Shown one piece after another: positions 47,781 to 57,860 of a stretch of 64,000 nt of DNA. The stretch is from Toxonevra muliebris (Eukaryota; Arthropoda; Insecta; Diptera; Pallopteridae). The notes beneath the pieces are model-generated. The model was not told where the DNA came from. It saw nothing but the letters and a program-made list of their open reading frames with translations, and searched no databases. The stretch is from NCBI GenBank assembly GCA_963691655.1, contig OY829328.1, positions 81,286,400-81,350,399 of the forward strand, given 5' to 3'. Positions within the stretch are counted from its first letter, which is position 1. Each line of letters begins with the position of its first letter. Position numbers and translations under genes: made by a program.

Positions 47781-48390
47781 ATTTATTTCTGTTTTTTTTT
47801 TTCTGGTTGATTTCTTAAAAGTTTCTTCTCAAGCTTAATAGCTGTGAAGATTTCGATGTGGAAATGTCAGAAATGTCACACACACTAATGCACAGCGCAC
47901 ACCAGTTACACTATGTTACAAGCGTTTGTAAACAGCTTTTTGTTCTAATGTTTCTTTTTGTTACGGATGTTTCGTTGTCGTCGTCGTCAGGAGCTGATGC
48001 GGCAATTTTTGTATGTTGGCAGGAAAAACTAAAAATATGTAAGAAAGAAAAAGAAAATTTTATATTAAATTTTTGATTTTAGTTTATTTTTGTTTTTGTC
48101 ACTTCTCAGACATTGCAGGAAGTTGTACAGGATTTAGTAACATATTGCTGATACATTTGTCGTTCAAAAGAGGAAGCTGCAATGTGTTTAGTTGTCCGTT
48201 TTTTAATTTCAGGAAATTTTCAAAAAATATTCATGACAACGCAAGTTTTTCTTTTATTTATTAGATAATTTTGCGATTGCTGAAGTTTAACCCTTTCGAA
48301 TTTAAATGGTGCAATTCGTACTTACCTAAAAAATTGAGCATTTACAAATAATGGAAATTTTTTTGGAAAATGATTTTATTATTATTATTA
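47781..48390. other. Upstream region of Cbp53E
   Basis: Noncoding sequence 5' of the Cbp53E ATG. It has an A-run leader on the minus strand (T-run at 47790-47802), and GTCGTCGTCG-type triplets near 47975. A transcription start or TATA box cannot be fixed by eye. Whether the 5' UTR is spliced is unknown. Confidence 0.4.
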
Positions 48391-48399
48391 ACTCCTAGG

Positions 48400-50450
48400 G
48401 TTCCAAAGAGTGGGCGGGGCAATTTAATCATTGATCACGGAGTCATACCCGAAATCAGACGAAATATTAAACTATATATCAGTCAAAAACTCAGAGCAAA
48501 CTCAAACCAAAATTCGGACCTAAACTCAGCCCAAAAATCAAGTCGTACTCAGACCGATATTCAGACCAAGACTTAGTTCAAAATTGAATCAAAAAATCAG
48601 ACCAAATTTCAGACTAACATTCAGATTTTAATTCACACCAAAAATCGGACCGAATTCAAACTTAAATTCAGATTTTAATTCACACCAAAAATCAAACCAA
48701 TGTCAGAGAAAAACTCAGACCGAGATTCAAACCAAAAATCAGGCCAAAGTTCAAATGAAACTTAGGCCAGAAATGGGACCAAATTCAGATCAAAAATCGA
48801 ACAAAAATTCAGACCATAACTCAGAATGAGATTTGAAATAAAAATCAGACGAATAAAACTCAAGCTAAAAATTGGACCAAATTCTGACCAAAATTTAGAA
48901 AATTAAACCAAAACCAGGGAAAAACTCAGACCAAGAAATAAAAACCAAAAATCAGACCAAAGTTCGAGTTAATCTCGATTTAAAAATCGGACCAAATTCT
49001 GAACAAAAATCAAACCAACAGTCCGACCAAAAATCGCACCATAATTCAGACCATAACTCGGGCCAAAAATCGTATCAAATTTAGACCACAAATCGGACCA
49101 AAATTCAGACCCTAACTCAGACAGAGATTCAAACTAAAAATCAGGCCAAAATTTAAAATAAGATTCAGACCAAAAATTGGACCAAAAGTCCGACCAAAAA
49201 TCGTACCAAAATTCAGGTCATAACTCAGACCGAGATGCATGCAAAAAGGCAGACCAAAGTTTGAATGAAACTCAGACCAAAAATAGAGCCAAATTCCAAC
49301 CAAAAGTCATACCAAAATTTAGATCTTAACTCAGACCGAGATTCAAACCAAAATTCAGAGAAAAATTCAAAATAAAATTAAAACAAAATTCTGCCCAAAA
49401 TTCAGAACTAAAATCAAACCAAAGGTCCGAGAAAAGATCAGACCGAGATCTAAACAAAAAGTCAGACCAAAGTTCGAATGAAGCTCAGACCAAAATTCGA
49501 ACCAAATTTTACCAAAGAACAGACCGAGATTCAAATAAAAAATCAGACTAAAATTCAAAATGAAACTCAGACCAAAAATGGGTCTAAATTTTGACCCACA
49601 TCTCAGGGCGATATTCTGACCAAAATTGAGAACAAATGCACACCAAAAATAGTACTAAATTTTTGAACACAACTCGGACTGATATTCAGATCAGAAAGTT
49701 AGACCAAATACCAGACAAAAATTGAAACCAAATTTAGAGCAAAAAATAGGAGTAAAACGCTAATCAAATTCAGATAAAAAACCAAACCGAGACGGTATAT
49801 CTCTGGAGCCATATATGTACAGTCAAGAACTGAAATTTTGCACAATGACTTTTTTAATACTTTTTTACTACCTTTTTTGGTACTTTTTTCACTATTTTTT
49901 TACCACTTTTTACTACTTTTTTTGCTACTTTTTTACTTCTTTTTTCTACTACCGAACCGAACCGGTATATCTTTGGAGCCACATATGTACAGTCAAGAAC
50001 TGAAATTTTGTACAAAGACTTTTTTAATACTTGTTTACTACCTTTTTTAGTATTTTGTTACTCCTTTTTTTGCTACTTTTTTACTACTTTTTTCTACTAC
50101 TATTTTCTACTACTATTTTCTACTACTATTTTCTACTACTATTTTCTACTACTATTTTCTACTACTATTTTCTACTACTTTTTCTACTGCTTTCTTTTTC
50201 TACCACTTTTTACGACCTTTTTTTACTGGCTTTTGTTTTTTTTTTTTTTTTGTGATTACGCATTACCCAAACTTTCTCAGCAGACCCGACAGCGGAGAGG
50301 GAAAACTAAAAATCAGACCAAAAATTATCCTAGCTTGGGTCAAAAATGATACCAAAATTCAGACCTTAATTCAGACCACAATGTAGGTCGATAAAAAATG
50401 GTCCAAAAATAAGACAAATAACGAGACCTTAATATCACACCAAAAAAAGT
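48400..50450 (+). repeat. 2-kb CAGACCAAAATT degenerate array with a nested insert
   Basis: Words AAATTCAGACC, AAAAATCAGACCAAA and ACTCAGACCGAGATTC recur every 10-12 and ~24 bases through 49780. The array resumes after 50290. It shares its vocabulary with the internal repeats of the hAT-like element at 16291-17181. The left edge TAGGGTTCCAAAGAGTGGGC could be a decayed hAT end, but no TSD is seen. Minus-strand ORFs here (49112-49303, 49367-49558) are compositional. Confidence 0.8.
49786..50235 (+). repeat. Nested duplication plus 13-bp TATTTTCTACTAC repeats
   Basis: A block starting CGGTATATCTCTGGAGCC and followed by TGTACAGTCAAGAACTGAAA occurs near 49792 and again near 49962, each trailing into TTTTTACTAC words. 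After the second copy, TATTTTCTACTAC (13 bp) repeats about six times at 50095-50175. Its composition differs from the CAGACC array that surrounds it. Confidence 0.75.
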
Positions 50451-52880
50451 ATGTGAAATGATTTTGTTACCCAAAAGTAGGATCCTAACTTTGAAATTTT
50501 AAAGTTATTGCCGTCAAAGTGTATATTATTATCTGTAGAAAGATTTGAAAAGGGAGAGGCTGAAGTGCCCATAGTTTTCCCTATGATCTCTAGATTCCAT
50601 AGATATTGCCCATATGCTTGCTTCAGAACCGATCACTGTTCCTTCAACTGGGGTTTCTAATCTTTGGAAGTATTTTTTCACCAATGCCTAGCCCTAGAGT
50701 CTAAAGAAATATGGAATTTAGAATGATATCTCATAAAAATATGGCATCAATTTAAAAGTAAGTTCCAATTTACAACTGGTTCTAATTTTGTAAACTACAA
50801 CCTCTGACTTTGCAGTTACTGTTCGTCTTTATTTGCTCTATCGGTCTCTAGTAAAATTCTTAAAGAAAATCAATAATCAAAGTTGAACTCTTTCGTTTCT
50901 AGATTTCATCTCCAATCAGCCAATAATATAAAATTATGTATAAATATAAATATTAAAGATAAAGATCCAATGTGAATGTGTTTCCCTAATGCAAAAGTTA
51001 CAAACTGATATTTTCAATAATAAAATTTAAAATCACAAAATTTTATTTAACCTAAAAATTTTCTTTCCACTTTAAAGAAAAACAAACCCTCAATCTTATT
51101 TTTGTATTGCGATTGTGATTCCTTTAATAAATAGGTTAGATCACACAAAAATATACTTTGAATATGTACTTTACTTACACATACACAATAAAAAAAAAGA
51201 ACAAAAAGAACCAGCACAAATGCATACACATGCACAAAAGTCAGTTGAATATACACACATACATACATACATACACACATATATAAAAAAGTATCAAGCT
51301 ACCAATGAAACTATACAAATAATGAAACAAAAGTCGTTTAACAAGATTAGAGAAATTGCCATGATATAACCCAATAACATTACGATACAGTTACACACAC
51401 ACACACACATACATACAGCCAAGCACCTGCAGGCCTCCTGCATGCCCTCAATGGCAATTCACTCTCTCTCTCTCTCTCTTGCACACACACACATAAATAC
51501 GTTTATTTTAATACTACAGCAGTAGTAATAGTAGCTGCCATGAGATAAGTAACAAAATATATAAAAATTTACAAAAAACGGAAACGGAAGCCACAGTAAA
51601 GCTTAAAAAGTGTCTGCTACGATGACATGCAATAAAATAAATAGAAGTGGGGGGTTATAGCAATAAGAAGAAGAAGAAAAATAAAGAAAATAGAAAGAAA
51701 AACAGGAAGAGAAAAACATAAGCAAAGTAAAGTAATGCATAAAGAAGAAGAATAAGAACTAAGCTGATTTATTTGTATAAAAAAAAAATACAAAAAATAA
51801 AAATAAATAAATGCAAACAAAACAATAACAAAAACAAAACCATATCGGGTTGACTGTTGACAATAAACAAACAAATGCCATTTTAAAAATAAAAAATGAA
51901 GTTTGTTTTCAGTTTTTAATATTTTTTTTTTTTCTTCTTATTTTTGTATCTGTATTTTATTCTGTTTTTTTTTTTTATTTTTCTACCCTGTATTTATTTT
52001 AGTTCTGTCATTCGTTCTGGCTCATAACAATTGACTTTGCTGCTACTGTGTAGTTTCAGTTTGAGTTTTCGAAACTATTTAAATATTTGATGAAAGTTTA
52101 TTTTATAAATACTTATTCTTGTTGTTGTTGTTGTTGTTGTTGCTACAGCTTTGCTTTTGTTGATTTACATTTTTCAATGAATTTTGTTAATGCCTGTGCT
52201 TGCTTGCCTGACTGCTGCCTGTCAGTCACATGCGATTTGCTTTTCCATTTTTTTTTTTTTTTTTTTTTGCTGTTAACATTTACAAAAGTTCTGTTTTGAA
52301 ACTTTTACTCTATGATATGTTTTACATTTAACTTATGTAACTTTTAAATATAAAATCGTATATTTTACTTATGCAACTTAAATGACAATTTCCCATTTGA
52401 ATTAGTTTTAAATGTTACATCATTTGATATTTGTACAATGATTATACATTTATTACCTATTGAATGTCAACGATAATGAAAAATAGCAACGTTAAGGTTA
52501 CATATTGATGTCACAGATGCTCACAGATGTAAGGTTCAAAAATGATGATGTTTTCTTTATAGCTTTTTTTAATACTCATATTAAGACTTTAATGAAAGTG
52601 ATATGTTTTTATACATTTTTTTATTGTATGTAAGGATATAAATATGCAAACTACTTTTCTAATAAACTACTCTCATTTTTCTTTAACTGATACTAACTTT
52701 TAGATTGTTTTGGCATGAAACTAAGTTGATGATCCAAAAAATAGCAAATGCATCAGTTTCAGTATCAGTCAAGCGCCAAATAGCAGATTAAAGTTTTATT
52801 AGATAAATATATCTTTTAAATATTCTTTTTGCATTTGCTCTTCTGAGGAGCATAGCTATACCCTATTACTTAGAATTAAT
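50451..52880. other. Intergenic AT-rich region with microsatellites
   Basis: No gene is recognised. It contains CA runs near 51391-51412 and 51483, CT at 51462-51480, (GTT)n at 52121-52142 and long T-runs near 52250. ORFs here are compositional. GCACCTGCAGGCCTCCTGCA around 51424 stands out in GC content. Confidence 0.6.
52121..52142. repeat. (GTT)n microsatellite
   Basis: Seven GTT units. In one frame it reads as polycysteine, which is an artefact. Confidence 0.9.
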
Positions 52881-54830
52881 ATTTTCAATGACGGTGAAAT
52901 TTAATCAGCATTAGCATTTTCAATGATAATCACATTTTGAAGTTGAACTTGTTTTAGCATTCAAATTTCTATTGATAAAAAATTTAAAACAACATAAGCA
53001 TTCGGATTTCTAATGGTTTTCATTTTAATGGGAATAAAATTGCATTAGCATTACTATTAAAATTTTCAATGGCAATGATATTGAATTAATTGGAGTACTA
53101 AAATTTTTAATTGCAATGAAATTATATTAGGATAAGCATTAAAAATTCGAATGATAAAGAAAATGAACTTGCATTAGCATTCAATTTTTCAATGGCAATG
53201 AAATTAAATCAGCATTAACATTAAACTTTCCAATGATTAAAAATTTGAGCTTGCATTAGCAATGACATTTAATTAAAATTTCCAATGTTAAAGAATTTGA
53301 ATTTCAATTTGCATTAAATTTTTCAATGCCAATGAAATAGAAATAGCTTTAAAATTTAAATTTAAAATGATAAAGAATTGGTATTAAATCAGTATTAAAA
53401 ATTTAAATTTTCAATGATAAAGAGTTTGAACTTGTATAAGCATTAAATTTTTTAAAGGTAATGAAATAGAATTTGCATTAAAATTTCCAATGGTAAAGAA
53501 TATGAATTTGAATTAGCATTAAATTTTTCAATGGCAGTGAAATTGAATCAGCAAAAATTTCCAATGATAAAGAATTTTAACTTGCATTGGCATTAAATTT
53601 TCAAATGGCAATCAAACTGAATCAGTATCAGCATTAAAATTTCCAATAGCAAGAAATTTTAATTTGCATTCACATTAAAACTTTCAATGGGAATGGAATT
53701 GAACGATAATGATAAAGAATTTAAATTTGCATTAGCTTTAAATTTTTCAATGATAAAGAGTTTGAATTAGTTATCATTAAATTTTTCAATGACAATGAAA
53801 TGGAATCTGCACTAGAACTAAAATCCCCAATGATAAAGAATTTGAATTTGAATTAGCATTAAAATTTCCAATGATATGAAATTCGAGTTCAAATTAGCAT
53901 TACAATTTTTAATGGAAATGAAATGGAATCAGCATTAGGATTAAAATAAAGAATTTGCATTCGAATTAGCATTAAAATTTTCAATTGAAATGAAATAAAA
54001 TCAGCATTAGCATTAAAATGTATAATGACAAATAATTCTAACTTGCATCAGCATTAAATTTTTCAATGGGAGTGCAATTTAATTAACATTAGAATTAAAG
54101 TTTCCAATTATAAAGTAACTGAACTCGAATGGCAATGAAATTATATTAAGATTGGCATTAAAATTTCTAAGCATTAAAATTTCAAATAATAAAGAATTTA
54201 AATTTGCATTAGCATTAAATTATTCAATGATAAAGAATTTTAATTTTAATTAGCATTAAATTTTTCAACGGCATTGAAATTGAAACGGCATTAGAACTGA
54301 AATTTCCAATGATAAAGAATTTTCAATTTCAATGGAAATTTAATTGAATTAGCATCAGCATTCAAATTTCTAATAATACAGAATTTAATTTGAATTAGCA
54401 TTAAATGTTTCAATGAAAATGAAATTGAATCTGCATCAGAATCAAAATTTTCAGTGATAAAGAATTTGAATTTGTATTAGTATTCGATTTTTCAATGGCA
54501 ATGAGATGGAATCAGCACTGGAATTAAAATTTCCAATCATAAAGAATTCGAATTTGCATTAGCATTAAAATTTTCACTGGAAATTAAACTGAATCAGCAT
54601 CAGAATCAAAATTTCCAATCATGAAGAATTTGAATTTACATTAGCATTAAAATTTCAATGGTAATGAAATTGAATCAGCATTAGAATTGAAATTTCCATT
54701 GATAACGAAATTGAACTCCTATTCGCTATAAAATTTTCTTTGATAATGAAATTGAATTGGCGTTAGCATTCAAATTTTCAATGATAATGAAACTGAATGT
54801 GAATTAGCATTAGCATTAGCATCTGATGAT
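52880..54830 (+). repeat. AGCATTAAAATTTCCAATG degenerate array, 1.9 kb
   Basis: Recurring phrases are TTGAATTAGCATTAAAATTT, CCAATGATAAAGAATTT and TCAATGGCAATGAAATTGAA. The unit is about 45-60 bp, often with alternating 'AATGATAAAGAA' and 'AATGGCAATGAAAT' halves, so a dimeric structure of roughly 100 bp is likely. It ends about 310 bp before the candidate start of the hydrolase gene, so the promoter must be in the gap or in the array itself. Confidence 0.85.
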
Positions 54831-55140
54831 GGTAATCATGTTACCAGATTTTGGATTTAAACTCGACCAGTGTTTTTGTTTGTCATTGGGTTAAAATTAC
54901 TTTTTTATTTTCTCCAAAATAACTAAAATTCTTAAAAAACAAAATATTTAAATATATGACATTTGGAAAGGAAGAAACAAATTTCCAGATCGAAAGTGTA
55001 AAAAGCTATTGGCACCAACTCTTAATATTATATACCGAGTTCATATACCTCGTTATGAACTTCCTCACGCGACGCAGTCTATGTCTACCGACTACAATTC
55101 TAACTAGAAATCTAGAATTTCGGGCTTCAAAGATGACAAC

Positions 55141-56145
55141 ATGAAACTCAATAAATACCAGAGATGTGAGTAGTTAAAAAAAAATAGTTCTTCCAACTAG
55201 AATTCTAAATATTTTACATATTTCTTGCATGCGCCTTAAAAGTTTGAAGGCATCCAAATTCCAACACCCTGGGGAGGTTCTCTTGCCGGCAAATGGTATG
55301 GTCTCAGAAAAGTACGTCCTATTGTTGGCCTTCATGGATGGCAAGATAATGCAGGTACATTCGATACATTAGCGCCACTGTTAACGCCACACATACCCCT
55401 ACTCAATATCGATATGCCTGGGCATGGTTTGTCGACTTGGCTGCCAAAAGGTTTAACTTATCATTCAAATTATTACGTTTTACTATTGCGATATCTGATG
55501 GATGAATTTCAATGGGATAAAATCTCAATAATGGGTCACTCGATGAGTTCAATTAATGGTGCTGTCTTTAGTGCGATATTCCCTGATAAAGTTGATATGC
55601 TTATTTCTTTGGATGATCTAAAACCGTTAACGAGAAGTCCAGCCGAAATATTGGATACATATGCAGCACGCATAGAAGGAACATTGAAAATTCAAAAGTT
55701 TTCGGATAATAAATCGGAACCACCCACATATGATTGGAAACAGTTGGAGCAACGTTTGCATGGCGGTTCAAAGAAATCTGTAGAGTTGGAAAATTGCAAA
55801 TACTTGCTAGAGCGAAATATCAAACCTTCTCAAAATGCAGCAGATAAGTTTTATTTTTCACGTGATGGTCGATTGAAAACTTTGCTGGCTTTTGCTTTTT
55901 CACAAGAAGTTTCATTGGAAATTATGCGACGTATTAAATGTCCACATCTTTATATAAAAGCTTTAAATGCACCGTTAGAAGAGAGTAAGGAACACATTGA
56001 TGAAGCTATAGAAGTGAGGAAGCAAAGTTCTGATTTTGAATACCACGAAGTGGAGGGTACGCATCATGTTCATTTGAATGATCCGGAGAGAGTGGCGGAA
56101 ATTATAAATACTTTTATATGTAAATGGAGACCGGAGTCGGAATAA
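55141..56145 (+). CDS. Serine hydrolase, kraken/SERHL family
   Basis: The open frame from 55243 encodes about 300 residues of an alpha/beta hydrolase: IPTPWGGSLAGKWYG, the oxyanion-type HGWQDNAGTFD, DMPGHGLS, the nucleophile elbow GHSMSS (Ser about residue 100 of this frame), and a C-terminal GTHHVHLNDPE carrying the catalytic His. The acid is not assigned. Length and motif order match Drosophila kraken and vertebrate SERHL; the substrate is unknown. No ATG precedes IPTPWG in this exon, so an upstream exon is needed. The best candidate is 55141-55165 (ATG in ACAACATG context, donor T|GTGAGT). It joins in frame to an acceptor AG at 55248-55249 over an 84-bp intron, giving 306 residues. A distant first exon joined at 55243 is the alternative. 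There is no signal peptide in the visible part. AATAAA at 56141-56146 overlaps the stop codon; another lies at 56354. Confidence 0.88.
55243..56145 (+). CDS. Main coding exon of the kraken-like hydrolase
   Basis: Upper bound of the large exon: the frame is closed by TAA just before 55242. Two AG dinucleotides could be its acceptor: 55241-55242 (exon begins TTTGAAGGC, FEG) or 55248-55249 (exon begins GCATCC). The frame then runs uninterrupted to TAA at 56143-56145, with no further intron. Confidence 0.9.
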   Translation, partial: FEGIQIPTPWGGSLAGKWYGLRKVRPIVGLHGWQDNAGTFDTLAPLLTPHIPLLNIDMPGHGLSTWLPKGLTYHSNYYVLLLRYLMDEFQWDKISIMGHSMSSINGAVFSAIFPDKVDMLISLDDLKPLTRSPAEILDTYAARIEGTLKIQKFSDNKSEPPTYDWKQLEQRLHGGSKKSVELENCKYLLERNIKPSQNAADKFYFSRDGRLKTLLAFAFSQEVSLEIMRRIKCPHLYIKALNAPLEESKEHIDEAIEVRKQSSDFEYHEVEGTHHVHLNDPERVAEIINTFICKWRPESE

Positions 56146-57240
56146 AGTAGAAATATTTGTACCTAAATATATAAATATATTTTTTTTAATCACAATATTT
56201 ACAAAAATATAAGTGGAAATGAACAATATTTCATTGTATACTTGATTTTTCTCCATCTTGGGAAGAAACAAAGAGGCAAAGTATACGCAAAGAGAACGCA
56301 AAGGAGAAGCATACACAAAGAGAGAGAGAGAGCAAAGAGTAAGTAACTGTAAGAATAAATGGTTGAAGAGTAACAGTCTCAGATATTTTCAGTGGTGTAT
56401 ACATAGCAGAATTAAAACATGTGAAAGCAACAACAACTCTCTTTCCCTCTTCTCTCTCTCAAAATTTTTTGTATGAAGAGGCACAGTGCTGACAAAATCT
56501 TTGTTTTTGTTTTGCTTGTTCCCCATGCATTTTTTTGTTGTATTTTTGACATTCTGGCTCTCTTCTAGCAACAAAGCAGTGTGTTGTTATTGTCTTGTTT
56601 TATTTGTTGTAATTCTGCCATGGGTGTGTATTTCTATAAGAGAGCAGTAGCGAACTCAAGGTGTTGGAGTTAAAACTTTCCCCTTATCAATAAATAAATA
56701 AGCCATTATGATCGTTACTGCGAATTAAAAGAAATTTTGAAAGAATGAAAAAAAATATATCAGAGGTGGAAGGACTTAGGATAGCAGGGATATGTTTCTC
56801 TGACAAAGAGGTGCCTACTAACGCACCCATGGAAGGTTCTAAAATTAGAAATCAATTGCAGATATTCATCCATGTGCAGGCTGCAGGTTGCAGGCTCCAG
56901 CTATCGGTTCCAGTTCTTTGATATTACAAGCTGAATCTCCAGTGGTTTTAATGAAGGCAAATCGAGGCCTTACTCTTCTTATATTGGCTAACAATATATT
57001 TTACTTCACTGCAGGAGTATGGATAACTTTTTGGAAGCAAACTTAGATGCCCTAGGGCTATTTTTACTATGATAAATGAAAGTCTATTCCATGCAGAGTA
57101 AAACTCTTAGATCGGACCTCATAGAGATTAAATCTCTCATATATGCAGAGAGACTCGTCTCTCCAACCCTCCAACAATGAAATTGGCTCATAAACGCCAT
57201 GGTAGGCCGACGAAGCCAGATTCAGATTTCACAGCCACAC
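56146..57240. other. 3' flank of the hydrolase, intergenic
   Basis: Contains possible poly(A) signals (56141-56146, 56354-56359), GA- and CT-rich tracts and nothing recognised as a gene. 56760-57200 is less AT-rich and unassigned. Confidence 0.5.
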
Positions 57241-57244
57241 AAAA

Positions 57245-57860
57245 AACAAGTTTTTTTTGGGTCTGGAGGTCAGACCATGTTTGCTAAATGTTTTCGTAGT
57301 CGCTGAATCTGAATCCGAGTTCTAAAAAACCGCAGAACGTCAGGGTTCTGACATAACCTCAAAAAACATCATGCAATTTTTTTTCGATCCCGGGGGCCAG
57401 ACCATGTTTACTATATGTTTTCGGGGTCGCTGAATCCGAATCAGAGGTCTAAATCCCAGCGCGTCAGGTTTTTGACATAACTTCCAAAATACCTGGTTAT
57501 CTAAGCTAAGTCGAAAACAGGAGTGATAGGGTTTTTTGGGCCTCGAATTCGGATTCAGCAACCACAAAAACATGATCTGGCCCGGGGTCCAAAACAAAAA
57601 AAAATTGCATGAGGTTTTTTGAGGTTATGTCAGAACCCTGACGTGCTAGAGATTTTCGGACCTCTGATTCAGCGGCTCCAAAAACATATAGCAAACATGG
57701 TCTGATCTCCAGATCCGAGAAAAAACAATTTTTTGTGAGATTTTTTTGAGGTTATATTTTTTGGATTTCAGATTCGGATTCAGCGACTCTAAAAACATAT
57801 AATAAACATGGTTTGGCCTTCTGGACTCGAAAAACATTTTTGTTTTTGAGGCTGTGTTAT
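57245..57860. repeat. Inverted array of ~120-bp GGTCGCTGAATC units
   Basis: Two forward units (about 57249-57375 and 57376-57525) contain CAGACCATGTTTRCTA, TGTTTTCGGGGTCGCTGAAT and CTGACATAACCTC. Three further units (57530-57600, 57601-57720, 57725-57855) have the same words in reverse complement. The junction is near 57525. Overlapping ORFs on the minus strand are by-products of the repeat. Confidence 0.8.

Noticed and set aside
48400..50450. CRISPR-like regular repeats
   Set aside because: Units are short and degenerate, with no constant repeat and unique spacers, in a eukaryotic genome. This is a minisatellite.
52087..52299. Cysteine-rich small protein
   Set aside because: The cysteines come from a (GTT)n microsatellite and the rest from T-runs.
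54956..55144. 62-codon ORF just upstream of the hydrolase as its first exon
   Set aside because: It ends in a stop overlapping the candidate ATG and has no donor in its frame that joins the hydrolase frame.
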